A stretch of 64,000 bases of DNA from Flavobacterium sp. W4I14 (GCA_030817875.1 JAUSZU010000001.1:4402001-4466000); one strand, 5' to 3'; counted from the first letter of the stretch, positions 51,664 through 61,088 are shown. Translations and numbers: made by a program. Notes: generated by a model not told the origin, from the letters alone.

Positions 51664-54600
51664 TTAATAAGCTAAATTTGGACTTAACCACCGCTCCACT
51701 TCTTCAATTGGCATATTCTTTCTGATGGCGTAATCTTCAATCTGATCTTTTGTAATTTTTCCCAATCCAAAATACCTCGAATCGGGATGTGCGAAATAAA
51801 ACCCGCTTACCGCTGCTGTTGGATACATGGCATAACTTTCGGTTAAGTGAAGTCCAATTTTATTCTCCGCATCAAGCAATTGGAATAAAGTTCCTTTTTC
51901 GGTGTGTTCCGGACAGGCAGGATAACCCGGCGCGGGGCGGATACCTGCGTATTCTTCTTTAATCAATTCCTGATTGCTTAGATTTTCATCTTGTGCATAA
52001 CCCCAATATTCTTTACGCACACGTTCATGCAAGCGTTCTGCGAAAGCTTCAGCCAAACGATCGGCCAATGCTTTAGCCATTATACTATTGTAATCATCGT
52101 AATTGGACTCGAACTCATTTACCAGTTCATCAATCCCAATACCTGCGGTTACGGCAAAACCACCAAAATAATCCTGAATACCACTTTCTTTCGGTGCAAT
52201 GAAATCAGATAAAGCATAATAAGGCTGCCCATCTACTTTTTCGGCCTGCTGGCGGAGGGTATGGATAGTTACCAGTTTGGAGTTCTCAGTTTTCAGTTCT
52301 GAGTCATTTGACAACTGATCATCGACAACTGTCAACTGAATATCGTCTCCTACTGTATTTGCTGGCCAGAAGCCGATTACAGCCCTTGCTGTTAACAGTT
52401 TTTCGTCGAGGATGCGTTTTAATAAAGTCTGCGCATCATCAAAAAGTTTTTTCGCTTCGTCACCTACATTTTTATCATCGAAAATTTTAGGATAACTGCC
52501 ACGGAGCTCCCAGGTATGGAAAAACGGCGTCCAATCGATATAAGGAACCAGTTCTTCTAAGGGATAATTATCAAAAACCCTTGTGCCTGTAAATTCCGGA
52601 ACGGGTAGGTTGGGTTGAAAATCAATCTTAAATTTATTTGCACGTGCTTCTTCTAAGGTTTTAAAACGTTTATCCGATCGCTTATTTAAATGTGCTTCGC
52701 GTGCTTTGTCATATTCTGCCCTGATACCTGCCACATAATCATCTTTTGTTTCAGGATTCATCAAGGTGCTACAAACGGTAACACTTCTGGAAGCATCCAA
52801 TACGTGGATAGCGGGTCCTGAATAATTTGGCGCTACTTTTACAGCAGCATGGATTCTTGAAGTAGTTGCTCCACCGATAATTAAGGGAATGGTAAAACCT
52901 TCGCGTTCCATTTCTTTGGCAAAGTGAACCATTTCATCCAGTGATGGTGTAATCAATCCACTTAAACCAATAATATCGGCTTTTATTTCTTTGGCTTTTT
53001 TGATGATTTCCTGTGCAGGAACCATCACGCCCATATCTACAATTTCGAAGTTATTACAAGCCAATACTACGCCTACAATATTTTTTCCAATATCGTGCAC
53101 ATCGCCTTTTACGGTGGCCATTAAAACTCTTCCTGCAGATGAACTTTGATCCTGATCGGGATTATCCAGCTTTTCCTGTTCGATAAATGGCAATAAATAG
53201 GCTACCGCTTTTTTCATTACCCTTGCCGATTTTACCACTTGGGGCAAGAACATTTTTCCGGCACCGAATAAATCACCCACAATGTTCATCCCGTCCATCA
53301 ATGGCCCTTCGATTACCTGAATCGGGCGTGCATATTTTTGTCTGGCTTCTTCCACATCATCATCCAGGTATTCTACAATTCCCTTTACTAAAGAATGAGA
53401 CAACCGCTCTTCAACAGAACCTTTTCTCCACTCTTCATCTTTAACCACCTCTTTACCTTTCGATTTTACGGTATCGGCATATTCAACCAAACGCTCAGTA
53501 GCATCATCTCTCCGGTTTAAGAGTACATCCTCTACCCTTTCTAACAATTCGGGTGGAATTTCCTGATAAACTTCTAACATCCCTGCATTTACGATCCCCA
53601 TATCTAAACCAGCCTGAATGGCGTGATAAAGAAATGCAGAGTGCATTGCTTCGCGAACGGTATTATTCCCCCTGAAAGAGAAAGAAATGTTAGAAACCCC
53701 TCCGCTCACTTTAGCATGAGGTAGGTTTTCTTTGATCCAACGGGTTGCATTTATAAAATCGACAGCATAATTATTATGCTCTTCCAATCCGGTTGCAACG
53801 GTTAAAATGTTCGGATCGAAAATAATATCCTCGGCGGGGAAACCAATTTCGTGCACCAGGATATCGTAACTTCTTTTACAGATTTCTTTCCTGCGCTCGT
53901 AATTATCGGCCTGTCCCTGCTCATCAAAAGCCATTACTACTACGGCAGCACCGTATTGCATAATTTTGCGGGCGCTTTCGCGGAATTTCTCCTCTCCTTC
54001 TTTTAGTGAAATAGAGTTTACAATTCCTTTTCCCTGCAAACATTTTAAGCCATTTTCAATAACCGACCATTTGGATGAATCGACCATGATGGGCAATTTG
54101 GCAATATCAGGTTCAGAGGCAATGAGATTTAAAAATTTGGTCATTGCTGCTTCCGAATCCAACATCCCCTCATCCATGTTCACATCAATTACCTGCGCAC
54201 CACCTTCAACCTGTTGCAAAGCTACGGCCAATGCGGCTTCGTAATCGCCACCCAAAATCAATTTAGAGAATTTAGGCGATCCGGTGATGTTTGTTCTTTC
54301 ACCAATGTTTACAAAAATGCTTTCGGGAGTGATGGTTACAGGCTCCAATCCGCTTAAACGCATGTAAGGTTCAAGAACCGGTATTTTCCGGGGTTCAGCT
54401 TTTCTTGCATTTTTAGCAATACAGCCAATATGCTCTGGCGTGGTACCACAACAGCCACCAACAATATTCACAAAACCAGATGCAATAAAGTCATCAACCA
54501 AATGTGCCGTTTCATGAGGCTGTTCATCGTAAGCACCAAATTCGTTTGGTAAACCTGCATTTGGATAGGCAGAAACATAACAGCCAGCTTTTGCTGCAAG

Positions 54601-55365
54601 CTCCTCAATATGCGGACGCATTTCTTTGGCACCCAAAGCACAATTGAAACCGATACTTAATGGTTTTGCATGCATTACAGAGTTTAAGAAAGCTTCGGCA
54701 GTTTGGCCTGAAAGTGTTCTTCCAGAGGCATCGGTAATGGTACCAGAAATCATAATCTCCAGTTTACGGCCAATTACCTCTTCATATTTTTTAATGGCTA
54801 CAATAGCCACTTTAGCGTTTAAAGTATCAAAAATGGTTTCGATCAATAACACATCCGAACCACCATCTACCAAACCGCGTACCTGCTCGTAGTAGGCCTC
54901 TTCTAATTCATCAAAATAAACTGCCCTAAAACCAGGATCGTTTACATTCGGCGACATGGAAAGGGTACGGTTAGTTGGGCCAATAGCACCGGCAACAAAA
55001 CATTTACGGTCTGGGTTTGCAGCCATGAACTCATTTACAGCTTCTTTTGCCACCCGCGCACCTTCAAAACTCATTTCGTAAGAAAGGTCTTCCATCTGGT
55101 AATCGGCCATGGAAATGCGCTGTGTACTGAACGTATTGGTTTCGATAATGTCGGCACCAGCGGCCAGATACTCCAAGTGTATTGTTTTAATAATATCCGG
55201 ACGTGTGATGTTGAGCAAATCATTATTGCCTTTTACATCACAGGGATGGTTTTTAAATCGCTCCCCTCTAAAATCTTCTTCGGTTAAGGTATATCGCTGA
55301 ATCATAGTGCCCATTGCACCATCAATCACCAAAATACGTTTTTCTAATTCTTCTCTTATGCTCAT
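51664..55365 (-). CDS. metH: Cobalamin-dependent methionine synthase MetH
   Basis: The protein has 1233 residues from the ATG at 55365 (SIREELEKRILVIDGAMGTM). It has the homocysteine domain with zinc-site GGCCGTTPEH, the pterin-binding domain (INIGERTN-type VNIGERTNITG), the cap domain, the B12 domain with DVHDIGKNIVG (axial His near residue 752) and a C-terminal reactivation domain (RPAPGYPACPEH). A ~20-residue stretch before LRQQAEK (VVDDQLSNDSELKTENSKLV) is encoded by a dispersed repeat. A start at 55419 adds 18 repeat-derived residues and is rejected. A SAM-I riboswitch precedes the gene. Confidence 0.97.
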   Translation of the reverse strand: MSIREELEKRILVIDGAMGTMIQRYTLTEEDFRGERFKNHPCDVKGNNDLLNITRPDIIKTIHLEYLAAGADIIETNTFSTQRISMADYQMEDLSYEMSFEGARVAKEAVNEFMAANPDRKCFVAGAIGPTNRTLSMSPNVNDPGFRAVYFDELEEAYYEQVRGLVDGGSDVLLIETIFDTLNAKVAIVAIKKYEEVIGRKLEIMISGTITDASGRTLSGQTAEAFLNSVMHAKPLSIGFNCALGAKEMRPHIEELAAKAGCYVSAYPNAGLPNEFGAYDEQPHETAHLVDDFIASGFVNIVGGCCGTTPEHIGCIAKNARKAEPRKIPVLEPYMRLSGLEPVTITPESIFVNIGERTNITGSPKFSKLILGGDYEAALAVALQQVEGGAQVIDVNMDEGMLDSEAAMTKFLNLIASEPDIAKLPIMVDSSKWSVIENGLKCLQGKGIVNSISLKEGEEKFRESARKIMQYGAAVVVMAFDEQGQADNYERRKEICKRSYDILVHEIGFPAEDIIFDPNILTVATGLEEHNNYAVDFINATRWIKENLPHAKVSGGVSNISFSFRGNNTVREAMHSAFLYHAIQAGLDMGIVNAGMLEVYQEIPPELLERVEDVLLNRRDDATERLVEYADTVKSKGKEVVKDEEWRKGSVEERLSHSLVKGIVEYLDDDVEEARQKYARPIQVIEGPLMDGMNIVGDLFGAGKMFLPQVVKSARVMKKAVAYLLPFIEQEKLDNPDQDQSSSAGRVLMATVKGDVHDIGKNIVGVVLACNNFEIVDMGVMVPAQEIIKKAKEIKADIIGLSGLITPSLDEMVHFAKEMEREGFTIPLIIGGATTSRIHAAVKVAPNYSGPAIHVLDASRSVTVCSTLMNPETKDDYVAGIRAEYDKAREAHLNKRSDKRFKTLEEARANKFKIDFQPNLPVPEFTGTRVFDNYPLEELVPYIDWTPFFHTWELRGSYPKIFDDKNVGDEAKKLFDDAQTLLKRILDEKLLTARAVIGFWPANTVGDDIQLTVVDDQLSNDSELKTENSKLVTIHTLRQQAEKVDGQPYYALSDFIAPKESGIQDYFGGFAVTAGIGIDELVNEFESNYDDYNSIMAKALADRLAEAFAERLHERVRKEYWGYAQDENLSNQELIKEEYAGIRPAPGYPACPEHTEKGTLFQLLDAENKIGLHLTESYAMYPTAAVSGFYFAHPDSRYFGLGKITKDQIEDYAIRKNMPIEEVERWLSPNLAY
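52273..52339. repeat. Short-period repeat within metH
   Basis: On the plus strand it reads CAGTTTGGAGTTCTCAG, TTTTCAGTTCTGAG, then the inverse CAACTGATCATCGACAACTG and TCAACTG. It is the same unit type as 33822-33903 but is read in frame inside metH. Confidence 0.7.
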
Positions 55366-55375
55366 TCTTGTTGTA

Positions 55376-55456
55376 AGATTTGAGATATGAGATATCAGAT
55401 ATGAGAGTGGATAAGACATATTGTCTCAAATCTCAAATCTATAATCTCAAGTCTCT
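55376..55456. repeat. Tandem-plus-inverted short repeat, GAGAT units
   Basis: AGATTTGAGAT (55376-55386) pairs perfectly with ATCTCAAATCT (55430-55440), and further GATATGAGATATC units lie between. It sits between the SAM riboswitch and the metH ATG and ends 10 bases before the start codon. Confidence 0.7.
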
Positions 55457-55500
55457 AAAAAGCTTATTTAAAAAGTTGGTACGTGAATCGTAATCCTAAA

Positions 55501-55602
55501 CTTATCTGTTTCTGCTATTTGCAGAATAGAATTTAGCACCTTGTATGGTTACAGGTTGCTAAGACTTCGTTGGGTCTAATCCCTCCGTCTTTCTTAATAA
55601 GC
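55501..55602 (-). promoter_or_regulatory. SAM-I (S-box) riboswitch upstream of metH
   Basis: On the minus strand: P1 CTTAT/ATAAG (55601-55597 with 55505-55501); P2 with the kink-turn core GGAGGGATTAGACCCAACGA; TTAGCAACC; P3; GGTGCTAAATTC; and P4 TTCTGC/GCAGAA. These are the landmarks of SAM-I. It would lower metH/metF expression when SAM is high. No obvious terminator follows; the platform may be the repeat hairpin at 55376-55456. Confidence 0.93.
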
Positions 55603-55605
55603 ATA

Positions 55606-55637
55606 CAAAAATGCAACAAAGCAACATCAATTCCAAA
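55606..55637 (-). promoter_or_regulatory. Candidate promoter before the SAM riboswitch
   Basis: On the minus strand TTTG (55637-55634) and CATTTTTG (55613-55606) are separated by 20 bases. The -7 box has C instead of T at its first position. Confidence 0.5.
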
Positions 55638-55716
55638 ATTTATCGCGTTGCTACCAAATAAAATTACAAAGGCCACGCAAAACTGCGCAGCCTTAAGAAT
55701 ATTGTTCTGTTAGTGA

Positions 55717-56472
55717 TTACTTTCTGCTTCCGAAAATTCGAAGTAAGAAAAGGAAGATATTTAAGAAATCTAAGTATAGAGACAATGCAGCTACGATAGC
55801 CATTTTTTTAGATTCAATCTGAAGAACCTGTTCGCCGCTAGCTTCGATCCCTTCGCCAATTCTTTTAATTTTTTGCACATCATAAGCGGTTAATGCCGTA
55901 AATATCGCAATACCAATGAATGCCATAAACAAACTGAACTGTTCACTCTGAACAAACATATTAATTACACTGGCAATCACTAAACCAATTACGCCAACCA
56001 TTAAAATCGGCCCGAATTTACTTAGATCGACATTGGTTGTGTAACCCATAAATGCCATAATTCCAAATATTCCGGCAGCTCCTGCAAAACAGCTCACTAC
56101 TGAACCTGAAGTATAAGTTAACAAGATAAAACTTAAACTAACTCCAGTTAATACGGAATAAAGCACAAAAACGCCTATTAACGCTGGTAATGATAATCTG
56201 CTTAAACCAAATCCCATTAATAAAACCAGGCCGAGTGGTGCAAACATTGCTACGTAACCAAAAATTGACATGCTCACTTTACCAGTTGTAGGATTAATAT
56301 TTAAAAGGTACTGCATTAACTGCTCATTGGTACCAAATAAATAGGCCGCTACTGTTGATAAACTCAATGCCACGAACATCCATAAGAAGACGTTGGCAAA
56401 GAATTTTTTAGAAACAGATTTTTCCTGTACAAAAACACTGTTGTCCTGATATTGATAATTTTGTTGTTCCAT
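55717..56472 (-). CDS. Bax inhibitor-1/YccA family membrane protein
   Basis: The protein has 251 residues with seven hydrophobic segments after a polar N-terminus, e.g. VFLWMFVALSLSTVAAYLFG, GVSLSFILLTYTSG, and FIGIAIFTALTAYDVQKIKRIGEG with the conserved Asp. Homologues are Ca2+ or FtsH-linked membrane proteins. The C-terminus ends LDFLNIFLFLLRIFGSRK, typical of the family. Confidence 0.93.
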   Translation of the reverse strand: MEQQNYQYQDNSVFVQEKSVSKKFFANVFLWMFVALSLSTVAAYLFGTNEQLMQYLLNINPTTGKVSMSIFGYVAMFAPLGLVLLMGFGLSRLSLPALIGVFVLYSVLTGVSLSFILLTYTSGSVVSCFAGAAGIFGIMAFMGYTTNVDLSKFGPILMVGVIGLVIASVINMFVQSEQFSLFMAFIGIAIFTALTAYDVQKIKRIGEGIEASGEQVLQIESKKMAIVAALSLYLDFLNIFLFLLRIFGSRK

Positions 56473-56510
56473 TTTAAATTTTGTGTATTTAACTATATAA
56501 AAATAAATAT

Positions 56511-57077
56511 TTAGTTTAATCTTTTTGTCAGCAGTTCTTCAACTTTTTTAAAGAACTGTAAAGGTTTTAATGTGCGCCATGGCAGATGATCAAATGCACC
56601 ACCAAAGTTAATGTAATAATCGATGTTATTATCGCGAAACTCAGTGATTACATGTTCCTGAAAATTTACCCCAACAATCCAGCCATCTTCTACTTCCTGA
56701 AACCATTCTTCGTAGTAACTGTCATCTGAAGCATGAAAATTCAGTACATTTTCACCGATCAGGATAAATTTATTAATGCCTTCATCCATCATCAGTTCTA
56801 AAATATCGCGTTTCAGCAGCATAATGTCGTTGTTAATGGCATCATTCCACTCTCCTATAAATTCTATAATGGCATAACTGCGATCATAATCGGCGTATAA
56901 CACCTTCATGTATAGGGTATTCGAACCAAACTCGTCCCATTGCGGGTGCAGTAAAAAATTGTAAATCTGCTTATCGAAGTAAAGTTCTGAATATTCGGTA
57001 TTGTAAAACGGCGAACGCTCATCTTCTGCCGAAATATAATCATCTCTCCACTGGTAATAAGGCTCAATTTCGTGCAT
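56511..57077 (-). CDS. Conserved protein of unknown function
   Basis: The protein has 188 residues, soluble and acidic, rich in Tyr/Trp/Asp/Glu (EPYYQWRDDYISAEDERSPFY; FLLHPQWDEFGS; DSYYEEWFQEVEDGWIVG). There is no signal peptide and no recognised motif. It lies 38 bp after the BI-1 gene's start side and upstream of a repeat; its context gives no clear function. Confidence 0.7.
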   Translation of the reverse strand: MHEIEPYYQWRDDYISAEDERSPFYNTEYSELYFDKQIYNFLLHPQWDEFGSNTLYMKVLYADYDRSYAIIEFIGEWNDAINNDIMLLKRDILELMMDEGINKFILIGENVLNFHASDDSYYEEWFQEVEDGWIVGVNFQEHVITEFRDNNIDYYINFGGAFDHLPWRTLKPLQFFKKVEELLTKRLN

Positions 57078-57084
57078 GCTTCTT

Positions 57085-57190
57085 TCTAATTATTGAATCA
57101 GTGAGTTTTGAATGATTGAATGATAATGCTATTCTTTCATGCTATCATTCACTAATTCTTTCATTCACTCAATCCATCCCTCTCTCAATC
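57085..57190. repeat. Tandem-plus-inverted short repeat, GAATGAT units
   Basis: Left units TTGAATCAGTGAGTTTTGAA and TGATTGAATGATAATGC face right units CATGCTATCATTCACT and TTCATTCACTCAATCC. The unit is the same type as 5397-5515, 52 kb away. Confidence 0.7.
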
Positions 57191-57192
57191 AA

Positions 57193-58005
57193 TTATTCGC
57201 TAATGTGTCCTGCTTCAACTGCTTTACGTACACTTCCATAACGGGTTAACAATTCAGCGGCTTCATCATAACCAATATTCAGTTCATCGGCAACCATTTG
57301 TGTCCCACGGTCTACCAGTTTATGATTGGTTAACTGCATATCGACCATTTTATTGCCAACTACACGCCCCAACTGAACCATAACGGTAGTGCTTAACATA
57401 TTTAGCACCATTTTTTGCGCCGTACCAGATTTCATGCGGGTTGAGCCGGTTACAAACTCAGGGCCAACCACCACTTCAACCGGAAAATCCGATTCAGCAG
57501 CAATAGGTCCACCGGTATTACAAACGATGCAACCTGTTAAAATACCATGCTTACGTGCCGTGTTTAATCCGCCGATTACATAAGGCGTAGTACCTGACGC
57601 TGCCAGGCCAACCAAACAATCTTTTTCATTAATTTCAAATTCCTGAAGATCTTTCCAGGCTTGTTCCGCATCATCTTCAGCAAATTCTACCGCTCTTCTA
57701 ATCGCAGTATCTCCACCTGCAATAATTCCAACGACCCAATCAAAGGGAACACCGTATGTAGGTGGGCATTCTGATGCGTCTACTACACCTAAACGACCAC
57801 TTGTGCCCGCACCTATATAAAAGAGACGGCCGCCTTTTTTCATTCGCTCGGCCACTGCCGATGTTAATTTTTCGATCTGAGGCAAAGATTTTTCAACTGC
57901 AAATGCTACAGTTTTATCTTCGTTATTAATGCCCTGCAAAACTTCTAACACCGACATCTGATCGATGTGGTTATAGTTAGATTCTTGCTCGGTAACTCTA
58001 TTCAT
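57193..58005 (-). CDS. murQ: N-acetylmuramic acid 6-phosphate etherase
   Basis: The protein has 270 residues with the SIS-domain pattern GAGTSGRLGVVDASECPPTYG and AGGDTAIRRAVEFAEDD, and the late TGSTRMKSGTAQKMVLNM. It cleaves the lactyl ether of MurNAc-6-phosphate in peptidoglycan recycling. It is slightly shorter than the E. coli protein at the C-terminus. No anmK or sugar kinase gene is next to it. Confidence 0.95.
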   Translation of the reverse strand: MNRVTEQESNYNHIDQMSVLEVLQGINNEDKTVAFAVEKSLPQIEKLTSAVAERMKKGGRLFYIGAGTSGRLGVVDASECPPTYGVPFDWVVGIIAGGDTAIRRAVEFAEDDAEQAWKDLQEFEINEKDCLVGLAASGTTPYVIGGLNTARKHGILTGCIVCNTGGPIAAESDFPVEVVVGPEFVTGSTRMKSGTAQKMVLNMLSTTVMVQLGRVVGNKMVDMQLTNHKLVDRGTQMVADELNIGYDEAAELLTRYGSVRKAVEAGHISE

Positions 58006-58176
58006 AAATTTAATTTTGATAAAATTCGGTAAATTCTTTCTAAAAACTACCCTAAAAACCCAAAAATATCTATCATAAATTTCAACCTATCGCTCCATCG
58101 CGTTAATTAATGTTAAATATTATAAACAAAAGACATGAAAATGCAGTTAAAAAATATATCAACTCGCTAATTTTCA

Positions 58177-58184
58177 TAAATTTG
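58177..58184 (+). promoter_or_regulatory. -7 box TAAATTTG upstream of the S41 protease gene
   Basis: TAAATTTG matches TAnnTTTG and lies 11 bases before the ATG at 58196. No clear -33 element was found. Confidence 0.5.
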
Positions 58185-58195
58185 CAGTAACGCTG

Positions 58196-59803
58196 ATGAA
58201 AAAAAATACCCGAAATAACGTACTGATCGCTGCAAGCTATTCTGTAATTTTAATAGTGGGTATGTTTTTGGGTATAAAATTCATTAAAGATCAAGGCTTT
58301 GGCGTTAAAAAGAGCCCTCAACTCGCCAGCAATAGCGATGAGAAATTAAACGAGATCTTACACATCATCAACGGTAATTATGTTGATGACATCAATACCG
58401 ATTCGCTTCAAAACTTACCCATAGATAGCGTTTTACACCAACTCGACCCACATAGTGTTTACCTACCGCCAACCGATGCGCAGGATATGACCGATAACCT
58501 GGAAGGAAACTTTGAGGGTGTGGGCATAGAATATTATATGCTTAACGATACCATGATGGTTACCGGCGTGGTTAAAGATGGCCCTGCTTATCAGGCGGGG
58601 ATAAAACTGGGCGATAAAATTCTGAGTATCGACACAGCAGTTGTAAGTGGAAGAAACTTACCAAAAGACCAACTTACAGGCCGATTTAAAGGCAGATCAG
58701 GAACTGGCGTGAGCGTAGTGCTTTTACATCCAGGCGCACCGCAAAGTAACCGCATTATGGTTACACGAGGCAAAGTAAACATCAGCAGTATTGATGCCGC
58801 TTATATGATCAATAACGAAACAGGTTATGTACGGATCAGCAAGTTTGGCGCCAATACCGATAACGATTTCTCTGTTGCAGCCAATAACCTGAAAGTAAGG
58901 GGCATGAAAAAACTGATTCTTGACCTGCGCGATAATGGAGGGGGTTATTTTACGGCAGCTACAGGCTTGGCCGATCAGTTTTTAGCTGAGAACAAACTGA
59001 TAGTATATACACAGGGTAAACATGAGCCACGTACCGATTATTTTTCTACCGGTACTGGTGCTTTTCAAAATGGCAAACTGGCTATCCTGATCAATGAAAA
59101 TACCGCTTCGGCCAGCGAAATTGTAGCTGGAGCCATCCAGGATCTGGGACGCGGAATTATTGTTGGCCGCCGTTCTTTTGGCAAAGGCTTGGTACAAGAG
59201 CAATTTGCTTTTGGCGATGGCTCTGCATTGAACTTAACCATCGCTAGATATTACACACCATCTGGTCGTAGTATCCAAAAATCGTATAAAAAAGGTTACG
59301 ACGCCTATAAACATGAATTAGACGAACGCATGATGGACGGAGAGCTTACCGGAGACCGGACCTCTTTTCAGGACTCTATTGAGAAAACCGAAGGCGTAAA
59401 TATTCAGCCCAACAGAAAAGTTAAACCGATTGGCGGTATCCAGCCAGATGTATTTGTAAAATTAGACACCAGTGGCTACAATAAGTTTTACAGCAATTTA
59501 GTGAGCAAAAAAGTGCTTTCTGATTATGTATTTAATGTACTTACCAATAAGTATAGCGCCAGTTTTGTAGAGCAGAACATCAATATCTTTACTATAAATG
59601 ATAACGACTTTAAAGACTTTATCGGATATCTTCAACGCAAAAATGTAGCGATAGACCGTTTTCAATTGTATAATTCGAAAAATGTGATTCTGAATGATTT
59701 AAAAGCTTTGCTTTGCCGTTATTATCTGGGCGATGTAGGTTATTACAAGGCTGCAAACCAAACCGACAATGCCGTAAGACAAGCGCTACTTAACCTTCAA
59801 TAG
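58196..59803 (+). CDS. S41 family C-terminal processing protease
   Basis: The protein has 535 residues: an N-terminal membrane anchor (VLIAASYSVILIVGMFLGIKFI), a PDZ domain (about 95-180, KDGPAYQAGIKLGDKILSID) and an S41 domain. The Ser/Lys dyad is Ser305 (in TASASEIVAG) and Lys330 (in SFGKGLVQ), 25 residues apart as in Prc/CtpA. About 175 residues follow the catalytic core. It acts in the periplasm on C-termini of exported proteins. Confidence 0.95.
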   Translation: MKKNTRNNVLIAASYSVILIVGMFLGIKFIKDQGFGVKKSPQLASNSDEKLNEILHIINGNYVDDINTDSLQNLPIDSVLHQLDPHSVYLPPTDAQDMTDNLEGNFEGVGIEYYMLNDTMMVTGVVKDGPAYQAGIKLGDKILSIDTAVVSGRNLPKDQLTGRFKGRSGTGVSVVLLHPGAPQSNRIMVTRGKVNISSIDAAYMINNETGYVRISKFGANTDNDFSVAANNLKVRGMKKLILDLRDNGGGYFTAATGLADQFLAENKLIVYTQGKHEPRTDYFSTGTGAFQNGKLAILINENTASASEIVAGAIQDLGRGIIVGRRSFGKGLVQEQFAFGDGSALNLTIARYYTPSGRSIQKSYKKGYDAYKHELDERMMDGELTGDRTSFQDSIEKTEGVNIQPNRKVKPIGGIQPDVFVKLDTSGYNKFYSNLVSKKVLSDYVFNVLTNKYSASFVEQNINIFTINDNDFKDFIGYLQRKNVAIDRFQLYNSKNVILNDLKALLCRYYLGDVGYYKAANQTDNAVRQALLNLQ

Positions 59804-59928
59804 CCATATTTTATATTTCTTGAAGGATCAATCTAGCCGCCAAAAAGAATTTTAATTTCACTAAAACAATTTAAATCAAAATAATATTCTTAATTAAAAA
59901 CAAATAATAATACTATATTTTGTTTTAT

Positions 59929-59936
59929 TACTTTTG
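59929..59936 (+). promoter_or_regulatory. -7 box TACTTTTG of the decarboxylase gene
   Basis: TACTTTTG is a full TAnnTTTG match ending 18 bases before the ATG at 59955. A longer frame starting at 59934 would overlap this box and is rejected. Confidence 0.6.
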
Positions 59937-59954
59937 CCAGCTAATCATATTTTT

Positions 59955-61088
59955 ATGGAAGCGAGCAAATTACAGGCAAAAGATCAACAGGTATTAAAGG
60001 ATCTGCTATCGCATGTTAAAAAACAGACCGATTTATTTTTAGGTTATCCCGTTTCAAAGGACTTCGATTATCAGGCACTTTCTGATTTTTTAAAATATCC
60101 GATGAACAACTTGGGCGATCCTTTCGTTACTTCGACCTATGCTGTAGGCTCGCGTGAACTGGAGAAAGAAGTAGTCCGGTTTTTTGCTGAACTTTTCCGT
60201 GCGCCAGCAGATAACTGGTGGGGTTATGTAACCAATGGTGGCTCAGAAGGAAATCTTTATGGCTTGTACCTTGCCCGCGAATTACACCCAAAAGGAATGG
60301 TTTATTATTCTGAAGCTACACATTATAGCGTACAAAAGAACCTGCACTTACTCAACATGTCGAATATCGTTATCCGCACCCAGGAAAATGGAGAAATCGA
60401 TTACGAAGACCTTGAACACACCATTAGGATGAACCGCCACATGCCTGTTATCATTATGGCCAATATTGGTACCACCATGACCGAAGCACGTGATGATGTG
60501 GCCAAAATTAAAAGCATCTTAAAAAAACTGGCTATCCAACATTATTATATCCATGCGGATGCTGCACTTTCTGGCACCTATAGTGCGTTGATTGAACCCA
60601 GACCAGCATTCGATTTTGAAGATGGTGCAGACAGCATCGCCATTAGCGGTCACAAGTTTTTTGGCTCGCCGATGCCTTGCGGTGTAGTAGTTGCCAAAAA
60701 ATCGAACCGCGATAGGATTGCCCGTTCTGTGGCTTACATCGGAAGTATTGATACCACCATTACCGGATCTAGAAATGGCCATAGCCCCTTATTTTTATGG
60801 CACACCATTAAACGTTTGGGGATAACAGGTTTAAAAAGCAGGGCCATGCACAGTTTAGCAACAGCAGCTTATACCGAACAAAAACTTAAAGCGCTGGGTA
60901 TTGCTGCGTGGCGAAACGTGAATGCCATAACCGTAAACTTCCCTACTCCATCTGCAACAATCTGTAAAAAATGGCAGTTGGCAGCAGAACAGGGTAACTC
61001 ACATGTCATTTGCATGCCCAACGTAACGCAAGCGCATATCGATCTATTGATTGCTGACCTTGAAGCTGAAATTGTATTGCAGGATTGA
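59955..61088 (+). CDS. Histidine decarboxylase-like PLP enzyme
   Basis: The protein has 377 residues, a fold I group II decarboxylase close in sequence to PLP-dependent bacterial histidine decarboxylases: GYPVSKDFDYQALSDFLKYP, WWGYVTNGGSEGNLYGLYLA, YYIHADAALSGTYSAL and the catalytic Lys234 in ISGHKFFGSPMPCG, then TITGSRNGHSPLFLW. It would release CO2 from histidine (or possibly serine). No histidine transporter is next to it. It is distinct from the other PLP decarboxylase at 49069-50460. Confidence 0.85.
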   Translation: MEASKLQAKDQQVLKDLLSHVKKQTDLFLGYPVSKDFDYQALSDFLKYPMNNLGDPFVTSTYAVGSRELEKEVVRFFAELFRAPADNWWGYVTNGGSEGNLYGLYLARELHPKGMVYYSEATHYSVQKNLHLLNMSNIVIRTQENGEIDYEDLEHTIRMNRHMPVIIMANIGTTMTEARDDVAKIKSILKKLAIQHYYIHADAALSGTYSALIEPRPAFDFEDGADSIAISGHKFFGSPMPCGVVVAKKSNRDRIARSVAYIGSIDTTITGSRNGHSPLFLWHTIKRLGITGLKSRAMHSLATAAYTEQKLKALGIAAWRNVNAITVNFPTPSATICKKWQLAAEQGNSHVICMPNVTQAHIDLLIADLEAEIVLQD

